Shown here piece after piece: positions 49,502-62,034 of a stretch of DNA of 64,000 nucleotides. Both the position numbers and the translations under genes were made by a program. This DNA comes from Aspergillus flavus (Eukaryota; Ascomycota; Eurotiomycetes; Eurotiales; Aspergillaceae): positions 1,612,001 to 1,676,000 of the forward strand of contig NC_092406.1 of assembly GCF_009017415.1 (NCBI RefSeq), given 5' to 3'. Every line of letters begins with the position of its first letter. The first letter of the stretch is position 1. Under the pieces are notes generated by a model, which was given only the letters and a program-made list of their open reading frames with translations, did no database searches and had not been told where the DNA came from.

Positions 49502-52500
49502 CGTGATATGGATCGGGATTTGGTTGCAGAATAGGGGAGTAGAAATCAAATCAACAGATACCGAAAGACAAAAAAGTCAAGGTTCTATATATCTAAAACT
49601 ACCTGGAGGGGCAGTGAATTTAATAGTATGAGGGGAGATGCAGCAGGCGCCACGGGTTAGTCTAGGCACTAGTACTGTTATACTAAAGGCTAAGCCCCAA
49701 TCGCCTTGGTAAAAGCTGTATCCACCCGACTTGCGCAGTCCGTCTCACTCTTAAGTTGTCATAGTCCCTCTGTCTACGGCACCCTTTCTTGCGTCCCATA
49801 TGAGATGGATGACTTGATTATCTTTCGAGATCAATCATAGGAAGAGTCTTTCCAGTATAAAGATATAGCTAGGTCTTTGGCTTGATTTGGCCAGGATCTA
49901 GATAGAACGTCTCAATGGCATGTACTGTGTACTCCGAGTACAGTGTACACAGTAGACAACTACCCCACTGTGTCGAGGAAAACGCAGGTGCTGTGTACAG
50001 ATGAGTCCCTGAGAGAATGCATTGTGGGGTGCACCAGCCGCTTGAAATGGTACTCTATGTCAGAGAGGCAAGTGAAAGCCGGTACGTTGCGTGAATTTTT
50101 GGCCATTGCGATCTCTGCAGAAAACATAGCGTAGCTAACTCTTAACCTTCTGGGTAAGTCAGGATGACGATCACACACATACTCCCACGGTTCAAAACTT
50201 CGAAATAGTCAAGGACCACCCACAGATAGCATCAGAAAAATTTGTGTCGTGGATCTGTTCAAAGACGATGGAGTAGGGCTGCCACAAGATCCGAATGAGA
50301 CAGTCGCTAGTAAGGAGCTTACTCAGACATGGCCCACATACAGTGGGTCTTTTTTAAACAGTCAGGACCTTCCACCATTAAGGAAGCGTTATTGTCAATA
50401 AGAGACCCGATTCATAAAATCTGGTCAGTCACTGAAGTGCCGAATGTTGGAAATGATCTGCGCCACGCTAACAATTAGTGGACCCGCAATAGAAGTGACC
50501 AAACCAAGGCAATTGTCTAGGACTATTGAATACACAGGAGTCCCTTTCTGCAGATCCCCAAAAGCAGAACATTTCTAGAAGTGTTACTTTGGGCATTATA
50601 ATTATTGGCATTTCAACGTGGGATGTTTTCCAGTTTTATATGATCTTGCTGCACGGCATAATAGCAAACTGAGGTACTCGACCAGCGTTTAACTGACAGA
50701 GTTTTTCATTGAAGAGATGTTTTAGGACTCAATATTATAGGTACTAGATGTTTTGCTCATAGACCCTCAAGGACCTGATCAGAACTACCACGATTATCCA
50801 TTGACTGCTGAAATCACGAGAGTATCGGCCCAGCAAAGAAGGATTGGGATGCAGACGTCTTAAGAGAACGTTGTACACCAGGCCTGGCAAGGATCCATTG
50901 AACAACCACCAGGCACAATAGAACGTGCTTGAATAAAGGCCCTTGCTAGGCTTGAGTTGCATGCTCCAGCCGGGGATTTAGTTTGATGACGAAATCAGTG
51001 ACAGCAGGGTCCTTTTTTCCCCCCCCCCCCCTTCATGCCTTCGTTTCCAAATAGGCTAGACAAGGTCTTACCCAATTCAGATCACGAATAACCTCAAAGA
51101 TCTTCGATTTCAATAGTTTGTTGTCAATGTTTGTTGACCGGGAAGATGGATTACGTTTCCCCCTTTTATGTAATAGAAGCGCAGTCCGCTTCTACGGGCG
51201 GGAACTTATACCAGGCATAGAACGAAGCTGCCATTAGTCTTGAAGATGATTGAAGATCTACATGCACTCAGCACGCAACAATTTTCTGAATCTAAGACCA
51301 CATAGTTCTTTTCCTTCGTTTCTTTGACCACGTTAGGAACTGTGGCCGAACTATGGATTCACTACATGCCGGATGAGCCCTGGAGATTCTGCTCATAATG
51401 CTTCTATCAGAGCAGAACCATCAATCGGCACAGCGTCAATGGACCGATGAGAAAGTTGAGAGCGATCGTAGTTTAGGGTCTTGTCAAGCACATGGCTTGG
51501 GTCGCCGAGGGTACTCAAAAAGTAAAGAGATGTGGGGGTACTCAAAGGACGGATCGCCCGGAGCCCTGAGGAAATGGAATAGGAGACAATGTTTGGATCA
51601 TAAGAGATTTCCGCTCTTTCTTGGGTTCCCCTGCTCCCCTGTTCGCTTGCATTGTGTGGGTTGATCGGGTAGTTCGCCTATTCTTCCAGAGACTGTGTTC
51701 CTCTCTCTCATTGAGCCGTTGACCGCCAAAGGTTACATCGGCATGTTCATCAAACTCTATACATACTTCAAAGTTCAAAGTTTAGTTAGTCTATCGGGGT
51801 CTGAGATAATATTAGTCTTGAATTGACAGGCACTAGTCTACTATTTATCTCAATTCCGTAGGATTCACCTCAACTAAAACCAAATAGTCCATTGTTAGAG
51901 TTCAACACTAGAATGATCATCGATGGAGCCGGTGGGGACGAAATTGTTGCCACGAGGCCGCGGTTTCTTCAAAGGCCGCGTTGTCATCCCAAATCAGATT
52001 GTATACCTCAGTATTCTTATGTCATCCCTGCGGGTCTTCAGGTCCCACTGTCTCGCATGGGCTCCATGAGGCTTGTATCACTTCCAATGATATCTCTGTG
52101 TTGCCCTAACTCACCAGCTCGTCCACCCACGAGCTGTGCATCTCCAACCCTGGATTGAGGGACGGACCCATAGCATGATTCCCGCCTGTCCGGCTTTGCC
52201 TGTGCCTAAAATGCTTTGATGATGGGCGTAAAATGTAGTATATCTGTCGTGGGCCCCATACCCGCCTGCTGGCCTTGGTTCTTTAGGATCCTGTATCTTC
52301 CTCCGACTAGTCTCGCACAGCAGCAGTTTATTCTGCTCCTCTGGGACCGGGGCTAATCTTTATAACTATCTACTAGACTGATCTTTCATTACTAGTGGAA
52401 GAGGGGCATTGCTGTTATCGACCACCCCTCTCCATGCATGTCATTCCTTTGAATATAGCCATCCCGACCTTTTTCAACCAGTAACCTACAGGCTCTACCA

Positions 52501-52549
52501 TCTTTTCTTCTGTCTTTCTATAGCAAGTCGTTCTTTTACAGCTATCACC
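49502..52549. other. Long intergenic region
   Basis: 3 kb between the divergent aldehyde dehydrogenase and rhodopsin-like genes. Contains a C homopolymer of about 13 bases near 51019-51031. Short frames (e.g. minus 50744-50962, minus 51542-51778) have no recognised relatives or splice support. Confidence 0.5.
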
Positions 52550-53719
52550 ATGACGGTTACCTCAAGGGGAGCTGAGATGATATGCATCGTCTCGGTGCTG
52601 GTCGGTCTTTCTTTAATATCAGTCATCCTGCGAGTCTTCGCCCGAATGAAACGAAGCATTGGGTTGGGCATGGACGACTACCTCTGCTTTCTTTCATTGA
52701 CTCTTTTGATTGCTATGCTCATTGAACTAGTGCTATGTAAGCATACTGGAATCCACTGCCCTAAACGTGTTACTGACCGTCATATAAAGGGGTCACTATC
52801 GGAGGCAATGGATCCCATATGGCAGACCTAGACAAGACAACACTGATGAACTTCTCAAAGGTATGAACACCTACCACCTAATCCTGACCCATAGCTCTTG
52901 GCCAATATGCTAATCAAACCATAGATATTCCTCGCAAACCAATTCACCTACTTCGTCCTCTGCCCTGCCATCAAAATCTCCATCATATGCTTCTACCGTC
53001 GAATCTTCACCATGAAACCCTTCCAATGGGTCTCATTCGCACTCAACACCCTAATCGCCGCCTGGGGCACCGGCATCTTCCTAGCCTGCGCCCTCCAATG
53101 CCGCCCCTTAAGAGGCTACTGGGACAAGAGCATCGACGGCCACTGCTTCGACCAGAACAAGTTCTTCATCGTCAACCAAGGCTTCAACATCCTCATGGAC
53201 TTCGTGATCCTCTTCCTCCCGATCCCCATGATCTGGGGCCTCCAGCGCGCATGGCAGGATAAACTCGCCCTGAACGGCGTCTTCGCTATCGGTGGCTTCG
53301 TCTGCTTCGCCAGTATCTACCGTATCGTCGTCCTCTTCTGGATCAAACCAGACGACACCACCTACACCGTCTACCAGGCGACTCTCTGGACTCATATTGA
53401 GCCATCCGTCGGTCTGATCTGCTCCTGTCTCCCTATCATCCGGGGGCTGTTCCCGAGATTCAAGATCCCCGGTACTCGTCGCTATGCTACCGCACCGTAC
53501 TATATCAATACCGATGTTAGCGGCTCCAATTTTGTCATGTCGAGTCCTAAGTCGCCTGCTTCGGCGTACTTTAAGATGATGGAGGAGGGGACGGTGTCTC
53601 GTGCTACGAGTGATTCGAATGTTCCCCTTGATAAGAATTATCTCGGTCCTATGGGCATTGCCGTTCGCACGGATTTCACCGTTAGCAAGGACTCGGCTTC
53701 TGTGAAGTCGCATTCTTGA
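52550..53719 (+). CDS. Rhodopsin-like seven-helix integral membrane protein (Pth11-related)
   Basis: Exons 52550-52736, 52790-52860 and 52925-53719; introns 52737-52789 (branch TACTGAC) and 52861-52924; 350 aa. Typical fungal rhodopsin-domain protein: TM1 VSVLVGLSLISVILRVFARM, then MDDYLCFLSLTLL, a third block FTYFVLCPAIKISIICFYRRIF, and further segments WVSFALNTLIAAWGTGIFLA, GFNILMDFVILFLPIPMIW, LNGVFAIGGFVCFASIYRIV and VGLICSCLPIIRGLFPRF. The extracellular loop has C-x-P-x-x-x-Y-W (QCRPLRGYWD) and a Cys in the next loop. The cytoplasmic tail is Ser-rich. No CFEM domain precedes it. Such proteins are proposed receptors or transport-related; ligand unknown. ATG 52550 follows a pyrimidine-rich leader. 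Confidence 0.88.
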
Positions 53720-54080
53720 TGCTGTGGGTTTGCGTTGTGGGGGCTGGTGCCTTTTATCAGTCCGTGTTCCGTGGTTCTGTGGACGTTTCGTTCTTTATTG
53801 CCTTGCTCTTACGACCCTATCTTTACGACTATCATGTCTTACTGTCTTTCGTTATGGCTCGTTGCCCAGATTTCTTCTTGCATGTTTTTTTCTAGCGTAC
53901 CTATCGTGTCTAGACTACTTTGTGTGTGTGACCTTATGTATACTCTGATATCGATGTAATATACCCTGAGAAGTATCTTAATGTTCAGATTCTTTTATTT
54001 TCTAGGATCGAGGTGTGTAAATCGTATTGTCTTGCTAAGCTGGTGGTATCCATCATTCATTCTTCGTAAATCCTCCGCTC
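53720..54080. other. Convergent 3' intergenic region
   Basis: 361 bp of T-rich sequence between the rhodopsin-like gene and csnD; both 3' UTRs. Nothing else seen. Confidence 0.55.
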
Positions 54081-55396
54081 TTAGTGTACGGTCTGCCCGA
54101 CTGCAAAGTCCTAGAATTAAAAACCAAGGTCAGCTACCCTGCACTCTATACAGTAGAGGCGATGGTGTCTGTACATACCGGGAATGCGTCCGTGATACTG
54201 GTCGCTACTCTTTCCACATCCTCCGCGAGTCCTTGGACCCCAGCATCCCATTGCCTAATATGCCGCCCGGTACCAGCTGTGCTCGATTCAAAGTAGATGA
54301 TCCCATCGATCTGATCAATGCTGCCGCTCAACCGGCCTTGTTCGACCATCCGCGCCGCATAGGCCTCGGCCTTTTCACCCGCCGTCAGATCCCCACTTGC
54401 CTCGAGTCCCAGAATAGCGCCCAGCGCATCCGTAGTAATATTCTCATACAATTTACTCGCCGCGACGAGGTTATGTTCAACCACCGCCTTATCGAGAACA
54501 GTAGTCCCGTCCGCCGTCTGTGCAAGCTGGTGAGGGGCTAACCTCTGCGAAAAAGCTGTGACTTCAGCGGGCGTCAATAGTCGATCCAAGAACATCTTCT
54601 CCAGAATACCAAACTCCTCCACAGACGTCGCCCGATCATCCTTGTACAACGTGGCCAGAATCCGGGAGCGCTGCGGACCAGCCGGGCCCAGGACCGCACA
54701 GCGGATGGCAGCAGCCAAAGCCTGCAGACGATCGCTCTCGTCGACACCGGCCGCGAGACTCACATTGAAGTATTCCTGGCTGGCATCGAGGAATTTCCTC
54801 CGAGCGTCTAGGATGCGGGCCTGGGAGAGCTTGAAATGCAGCTGCAGCTCGTGATCTTCGATCTTGCTGGGCAGGTTCTTAATTCGGTTCAAGACCGCCT
54901 CTGCACTAGTTGTATCGTCTTCCTCTAGGTAGAGCCGCACGATTCGGATCCAGAGTCGCACCTTTGCTGCGTCGGATACCAGGCGTTGTGAGCTGTCGAT
55001 GTGAATCCCTTGTAGTGTCCGTGCTGCTGCAATGTATTCTTCTTCGGACTCGTATGCGTCTGCGAGGAGTTCGCGAATCTGGGCATCTTGTTCTTCGACT
55101 GATGTGGAGCGAGACTGGAGGAGTGTAATAGCGTGTTGGCCTACTTTGATCTGGGTTTCGGGGTTCAGTTTCCGGAGAACGTCAATGAATGAGTCGAGGA
55201 GTGGGCGGGCGGCGACGATGCTGATGTCTTCACTGAGGATGGAGTCGAGATAAAAAGTCAGATCTTGAGACAGCTGGTCTCCAGATGATGTTGAGGCAAC
55301 GTCGGACAGAAGGTCGTTGTAAAGCTGTAGCTTGTTTTGGGGATTCGCGGACGATTGAATCTCCGCGAGGGCGGAGGTGATCTTCTGTGAAGCCAT
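54081..55396 (-). CDS. csnD: COP9 signalosome subunit 4
   Basis: Subunit of the cullin-deneddylating COP9 signalosome, nuclear, required for development in Aspergillus. Exons 55396-54179 and 54110-54081, intron 54111-54178; 415 aa. The last exon codes only nine residues; splicing after DAFP gives DFAVGQTVH, a family-like end, whereas read-through would add an unrelated tail. The sequence is TPR-like helical repeats followed by a PCI domain: VEEQDAQIRELLADAYE, VRLWIRIVRLYLEEDD, AAIRCAVLGPAGPQRSR, then the winged-helix part KLYENITTDALGAILGL and RMVEQGRLSGSIDQIDG. Start MASQKIT at 55396 matches the family; an in-frame ATG 22 codons upstream does not. Head-to-head with TFIIF beta. Confidence 0.93.
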
Positions 55397-56177
55397 GGGA
55401 GAGGTTCTCGGGAGAGATGGCGAATGCTTTGAGGTAAAAGTAGGAAGTAGTATTTGTTTCACGCTTTGAATAAGAGGTTGGCTATTATTTGTCTTTTGGG
55501 ATCGGTGTGACGGAGAAGATGTTGTACCTTGAACTCACTGCGGACACAAACGATGACAAGCTTGGCTTATCGATAAGAGGGGGCTGAGGGTGCAACAATA
55601 GCATCACCACCATGCGGGGTTTTTCTGCCTTGAGAATTCCTGAGGCGAGCTTAAAGTCTATGTTACTTTACAGCTTTATTTGATTGACTACTTTATTACC
55701 CTATGATGCATAATTATACTTGAGAAGTTACTCAGCGTAGAACCCATTGATATTTCCCTTTCCTCAAAGGAAAATAAAATACGTTGGCTGTATTTCCCTT
55801 ACTGAGTTTCAAGATGGATTATAGTGGATGATCTATATAGATCCATTGAATTTCAGGCCTTCTATATTGGCTTCATTTCGAGTAAAGGTTTCAATGATTT
55901 TTGTTTATACTCCGTAAAGACTACTCCGTAGTATAAATGAACTGAGAAGGCGGTTGAAGATGCCGCCACCGCCTTTGGCTGACCCGCCGCTCGACAGCTC
56001 CCTCTGCAGTTAGAGCGGACGCATTGCAAGTGTTTCAACATCACGTCACACCACCGACTGCATATCGTCTAGAACGTCGGTTGTCGCTCAGATTGCTCTA
56101 ATACACGGTCGCATTGCCCGATACTACTAGTCGGTGAAATCTCAATCTTTCATTTGTTTGTGTCGGCGGTTAGCGCC
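55397..56177. other. Divergent promoter region csnD / TFIIF beta
   Basis: 781 bp shared upstream region of two divergently transcribed housekeeping genes. No gene seen. Confidence 0.6.
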
Positions 56178-57521
56178 ATGGTTCCCCAAATCAAACAGGA
56201 CCCCGACGCGGCATCACCGTATATCAAGCCCGACCCGGACAGCAAAGATGCTGTCCTCGCCGACATTGACGATGAAGATCTCTATGAAGATGCCGGTGAT
56301 CTAGACTTTACGAACGCTTCGCAGAGCGTATGGCTCTCTCGCATTCCTCGAACTCTCTGGGAGCATTGGTCCAACCTCGACGATGATGAAGAAATTCAGA
56401 TCGGGACGGTTAGGATTGAGGGCCCACTAAACGATATCAAAAGGGTAGGTGGTGATTCTGGATGGGTAGTGGTCGCATCGCGGTCATTATCTTGTGTGGT
56501 GTTATCTCTTACGGATGTTGTCTGATTTGCGAATCTGTGTAGGTCAGTTTGCGTATCAATGAACGGGAGGAGAACCGCGATATCCCCAAAGATTACCTCC
56601 TGCAACGGCAAACAATAAACACCGAACATGTCTCCTCTCATTCTACGCAAAATACGTATTTATTCACAGAAAAAGATATTCCCGGCCATGAGAATCGGAT
56701 GATCACTTTTGGTGAGGCGCGGTCAGCCCTGTACGAGTCGATGAAGCGAGAAGCAAAGAAGAAGGAGCGGAAGAAGAAGTGGGAGCCTTATGTGCGGAAG
56801 ACAGTGCCTAGTATGTTCTCTTTCGCTAGTTTACATGGGATGAAGGACGAACAGTGCTTACGCTGTGACAGAACAAACTGCCCTTGTAGGCAGTGTTTCC
56901 GAGGAGTTCAACTGCCTCCCCGTGGAGAACGAAGAGTTCCGGCTACTCTCAGAACAGAAAGTCTTGCAATCTCTCAAACCGAAACGCGAAACCGTCTTCA
57001 TCGACAAGGTCCCTGGAAAGCTCCTTCAGGCCAGACACGTTCTACCGGGAGAAAAGGGCGCCTTCGTGGTAAGTAGCCTACAGCCCTCATACACTTCTTT
57101 GCTTTACGTTGATCTAATATCGATACAGCAAGCAACAAAGGCGGCAAAGCTCAAGCCTCAAGAAAACAAGACGACGCGTATGCCACAAAACGAGCTTCTG
57201 GATCTCATTTACCAGTGCTTCCGAGAGTACAGATACTGGCCATTTAAGGCACTCAAAGCGAGACTCCGACAGCCCGAGGCGTATCTTAAGCAAACGTTGG
57301 AGATGATTGGTCATCTTGTCAAATCCGGTGATTTTGCTATGACTTGGGAGCTCAAACCGGAAGCGAAAGAGAGCAGCTATGCGAATGCGATGTCTTATGG
57401 CGATGCAAAGGAGGAGATGGCGCCTGGTGCTGACTACAACTTTGACGACGCCTCCGAGGAGGAAGCAACACCGGGGATGTTTACAGATAACGACGATATG
57501 CAGTTTGAAAATGTCCCATAA
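56178..57521 (+). CDS. tfg2: TFIIF beta subunit (Tfg2/RAP30)
   Basis: General transcription factor subunit that joins RNA polymerase II at the pre-initiation complex. Exons 56178-56444, 56543-56810, 56872-57068 and 57129-57521; introns 98, 61 and 60 bp; 374 aa. An acidic N-terminus is followed by VWLSRIPRTLWEHW and IGTVRIEG (dimerisation domain), NTYLFTEKDIPGHENR, a Lys-rich helix with KREAKKKERKKKWEPY, then the winged-helix domain MPQNELLDLIYQCFREYRYW and LKQTLEMIGHLVKSGDFAMT, ending in an acidic tail. Start 56178 (MVPQIKQDPD) preferred over an ATG eight codons upstream. Confidence 0.92.
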
Positions 57522-57914
57522 AGACTATTGGATCTATGTAGCATAAGCAAGGTCATGGCGTTTGTCTTGGGTTCTCTTTTGGGTTGATTTCATAAAGGCC
57601 ATTCTGGAGTTATCAATTATGGGCTTAGATGCCAAACCATAGTATACAAACAAATGCATCAATTTACAAACCATGAATGAAACTTTCTTAAAATTCGAGT
57701 AACTAATGGATGAGGTCTTTGTAAGAGTGATCTAATTCAAGCTACCCTTGGACCCCACGTGACCGCACCCGCCACAGGTCAATCACCTTTCCAATTGCAT
57801 TAGCATTAACAATCACTACTCTTCATCACATTCCTGACCACGCTGTAAAGGAAAGAGCAAACTTTTTGCATGTGGTATACTAACGGTGAATGCTAGCCAT
57901 TTTCTTTAGTCACC
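57522..57914. other. Intergenic region
   Basis: 393 bp between tandem genes; terminator side of TFIIF beta and promoter of the CCCH gene. Nothing else seen. Confidence 0.55.
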
Positions 57915-59525
57915 ATGACAGAAGATCAGGACCTCATGGCCAAGATCAGCCAGCTTGCTGGTAAGCATACGTGACGCGCACTTAATAATAATTCTGCTCG
58001 CTCATATCAGATAGGCCAGATCAATAGACACAAGACCCAAAACCCCCAAACATCCACATCTTACGGTAGTGATTACCAATCAGGTCCTTATGTAGCACGC
58101 CATGTACCCTCTCGAGGGCGTCCCGGTTGGGCGCCATATCGCGGACGACCGTATGGGCGAGGCCGTGGCGCTGCTCCTCACCGACACCGTACACTCGTTC
58201 TCAATAACACAGCAACATCAGGGACTCCAGGTGGGACGACACCCTCTACTAACTCTGGGATGGATGTTGATAGTGAGAGTCGATCGACAACGCCAAATGG
58301 ATGGGTTGCTAAGCGCGATCGACACATGCAGTTGATCAACTCTGCCATTTACGACCAAGAAGCGCAGGCGAGAGCGAAGGCTATGGAAGAGAGTCGCAAG
58401 GCCAAGGAGAAGAAGAAAGCAGAGATCGAGCAGGCCAAAGTACTCAGATACGCGCAGGGTGTCGGTAGGCAGTATCCCGGCTCCGCGGCTCCCCAGGTTG
58501 TTCCGAGCCCGTCGGCGGAGTATCAGGTCTACCTCAACGATATACCTTTCCGTGTCTCACGAGGTGGTAGTAAATTGATTAGAGTGTCTGGTGCGGCTTT
58601 CTCTGCTGCCACACTGGCCAAGCGGGCTGGCTTACCGTTAATAGATGATCCGAATACTGTCAATAACACCCCAAAGAGAGTAACCATTGCCGGCGTTACC
58701 TTTGTTCGGAGCAAAAATGGAAACCTCCATCGCCTTGGTGCGGTTACTTCGAAAAGGTGATTGTACTGCTCTCGCATCCTAGGATTGGACACTCACAACA
58801 AGTACAGGAAGCCCAACGCAACTAAGAAGAATGAGCTTTGCCGCAGATTCACTACGACCGGTAACGATGATTTCCCTTCGACAAACCTGAAATTTATTTC
58901 TCGACGTCGTTTTTGCCTACAAAAAGTGTGCTGATTGAAACGTTATTTCTTAGGTACCTGCTACAAAGGGCCTTCCTGTCTATATGTTCATGACCCAGAT
59001 AAGGTCGCGCTGTGCAAAGACTTCCTCCAAACTGGTGATTGCACCGCAGGTATAAGTTGCGATCTTTCCCATGAGCCTTCGCCCCACAGATCCCCTACTT
59101 GTATGCATTTCCTCCGAGGTCGCTGCTCCAACCCGGAGTGCCGATATGCCCATATCCGGTTGATCCCTGGTGCACCCGTTTGCAGAGATTTTGCAAATCT
59201 GGGCTACTGCGAAAAAGGCGCTAATTGCGACCAACGACATGTACATGAATGTCCTGATTATGCCAACACGGGTGTATGCAACAAGAAACGTTGTCGCCTG
59301 CCCCATGTTGATCGTGCAGGGCAGATTCGGAAGAATACTGGTGCTAACAAGGTCGATGCCACGAATGACGATGACTCCGACGCCTCTAGCGAGGATGAAG
59401 AGTACGATGAAATCGATTCTGATGATGTTGACTCAGACGATCTTGACGAGGATGAGCCGGAACTCATCATAAAAAGAGACGGCAGTAACGATCTTTCGCA
59501 ACAGCAGGACTTCATCCACTTCTAA
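57915..59525 (+). CDS. Five-finger CCCH zinc-finger protein (ZC3H3/Red5-like)
   Basis: Exons 57915-57960, 58015-58756, 58808-58860 and 58954-59525; introns 54, 51 and 93 bp; 470 aa. The first intron uses the ATAG acceptor at 58014, since the earlier CAG would create a stop. The N-terminal half is Arg/Gly/Pro-rich (RGRPGWAPYRGRPYGRGRG) with a helical charged segment (EESRKAKEKKKAEIEQAK). Five tandem C3H1 fingers follow, with spacings C-X8-C-X5-C-X3-H, the same, C-X7-C-X4-C-X3-H, C-X8-C-X5-C-X3-H and C-X8-C-X4-C-X3-H. The end is Asp/Glu/Ser-rich. Finger number and spacing resemble human ZC3H3 and fission yeast Red5, nuclear RNA-decay and polyadenylation adaptors; this functional link is inferred. 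Confidence 0.85.
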
Positions 59526-60263
59526 CTGTACATTCCCACTAACTGCACATAGCTGCAAGAATAGTGTAATTGAGGATTCGGTTTGGTCTCAACAAGGAAG
59601 ATGAAAAGAAAAAATGAGTGAAACAGAAAAAAACATGAAAAGAAAAGGAAAAGAAGAACAAGATGATGATGGACGAATGAAAATCTAGTAAATAGGAGGT
59701 TATCTGCTTTTGGCTTTTTTTGCTTTATGCCTTACGAACTGAAGTTTTCTGCTCGCGAAAGAAGTTACCGATACCCATACAGCATGTTTCACGACTTGTC
59801 TATTTGTCTGGTGGGTGGAAAAGGCTCGACGATGGTTTGAATTGTTGCATGGGTGGCGATTTACAAGTGATAAAGAGGGACTGTAGTATTACTCGGTACT
59901 CTTGACTAGAGATCAGGAATAGATCCTAAGATGGTAATGGCACTTCCTTATTTTCTATGCAATAAATTTTCCACCTTGCGCCCGCGGACAAACCTGTGAC
60001 CATGAGTGTGACAACCCTCTCCAATCACGCAAACACTAACGGCATTCCCCCGTGACCAAGCCGCAAGGTTCTCAACTGCATGGAGCTTAAGTTGCATCTT
60101 ATCCCGCATCCTGAGATAAGACTGGCTCTATAAATATCACCTCCTCCCCACCCCAACTTGACTTGTACCGTAAGGCCATAATTGCTTCTCCCAGCGTACA
60201 AGGATATCCCAAATATACCCCATAGCTCTTCTAGCCACAAGTATACCCGATCTGCAACCCAAG
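59526..60263. other. Intergenic region
   Basis: 738 bp between the CCCH gene and bleomycin hydrolase, with an A/G-rich 3' UTR-like part at 59590-59700. Nothing else seen. Confidence 0.55.
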
Positions 60264-62034
60264 ATGGGCTCCAACAACTCGAAATTAGCCCCTGCCAATA
60301 AGAAAAGTAACGAAAAGCCCGCCTGCGCAACAACGGCGACTATGAAATTGAAGCAGATAGCATCCGGAGGAGGAGGAGGAGGCAACTTGGACACCCATGA
60401 TGAGCATGAGGCCCGTACATGACCCTGTCCCTTGTTCTATCCATGCCCAAAGCAAGTTACAAAAATAGTTACAAATGGGCGCTGATCAAATTAGCACCTC
60501 CGTACAATGCGGAAGACCGGGCGAAGAGTCTCGCGATCCCGCAGCTGAAAGATTGGGAAGAACTTCTTCTGAGTTCTGACAAGGTGTGTACATACTGTTG
60601 TACATACCCTATATCTTGGACGTTGATATAGGATAGGGATCACTGGAATCCTGCATTGATTGCTAGATGTTCTAATTCGGTTTGCTCTTACTTAGAATCG
60701 TCTGGCCATTCTTAGCTTCGCCACCAATCCTTATTCGCAGATTCTTGCCAATCAGTCTGCTGTGCAGGCTGTGGATAGGCCGGTTTTCAATGTCAAGATC
60801 CCGTTGGAAGGCGCCCCGATCACGAATCAGCGCTCGTCAGGCCGCTGCTGGCTGTTTGCGGCGACGAATGTCTTCCGCGTGCCACTTATGAAGAAGTATA
60901 ATCTGAAGGAGTTTGAGCTCAGTCAGGCGTATTTGTTCTACTGGGATAAGATTGAGAAGGCCAATTGGTTCATGGAGAAGATCATAGAGACTGCGGAGGA
61001 GGATTTGTCCAGTCGCTTGGTGCAGAAGTTGCTTGAGGACCCCGTCACAGACGGGGGCCAATGGGATATGGTGGCGAACCTGGTGGGCAAGTATGGCTTG
61101 GTGCCTCACGACATCTACCCAGATAACTTTAGTGCCCAGAACAGTGCGAAGATGAACTGGCTCGTGACGGTGAAGCTACGCGAGCATGCGTTGACATTGC
61201 GGCGGTTGGCGCAAAGTCAGCCCGAGAGACTGGCGAGACAGAAGGATGATTTTCTAAAAGAGATCCACTCCCTGGTGACTATCATGTTGGGCCCGCCACC
61301 GAGTCCGAAGGAGGCCTTCCACTGGGAGTACTATGATGCCGATGGCAAATTTCAGGAAGTATACGACAGCCCGCAGGGATTTGCAAGACAGGCTTCGGCG
61401 CAACTGGCCCGAGGAGATGTTGATCCCCGGAGGATGTTGAGCTTGGTCAATGATCCGCGGAATGAGTACAGCCGACTGTTGACAGTCGATAAACTGGGTA
61501 ATGTGGTGGGAGGACGTCCGATCACGTACGTCAATGTGGACATGAAGGTGAGTTCCTATGGGGAATATTGTGTTTCAACGGTGACCAACGCATCCCCAGA
61601 CGATCAAAGCCGCTGCGATTGCAATGCTTCGTGCAGGGCACCCTGTTTTCTTTGGCTGCGATGTTGGAAAATTCTACGATGCCAAGCTTGGGGTGATGGA
61701 TCAGTGGCTACTGGACGTCAGATTGGGATTCAACACCACACTGCGCATGGATAAGGCACAAAGACTGAAAACCGGCGAGTCATCCATGACCCATGCGATG
61801 GTGCTGACAGGCGTTCATGTCGAGAAGGGCCAACCAGTGCGATGGCGGGTGCAGAACTCCTGGGGTGAAGCCGTGGGAGACAAGGGGTGGTTTGTCATGG
61901 CAGATGAGTGGATGGACGAGTTTACGTATCAGGTAGTGGTTGACTCTCGCTTCGTTTCAAAGGAGGTGCGAGATATTCTAAATCAGGAACCAGAGGTCTT
62001 GCCACGATGGGACCCGATGGGAGTTCTTGCGTAA
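60264..62034 (+). CDS. blh1: Bleomycin hydrolase / C1B cysteine protease
   Basis: Cytosolic papain-fold aminopeptidase of the Blh1/Gal6 family that also inactivates bleomycin and homocysteine thiolactone. Exons 60264-60414, 60495-60583, 60696-61547 and 61600-62034; introns 80, 112 and 52 bp; 508 aa. Catalytic residues: Cys131 in SSGRCWLFA (oxyanion Gln125 in TNQRSSG), His429 in MTHAMVLTG and Asn450 in VQNSWGE. The N-terminus MGSNNSK fits an N-myristoylation signal and is followed by a run of six Gly, an extension relative to yeast. The first donor is GTACAT rather than GTAAGT; the phase and continuation support it. The C-terminus ends WDPMGVLA, keeping the family's terminal small residue that enters the active site. 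Confidence 0.92.
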
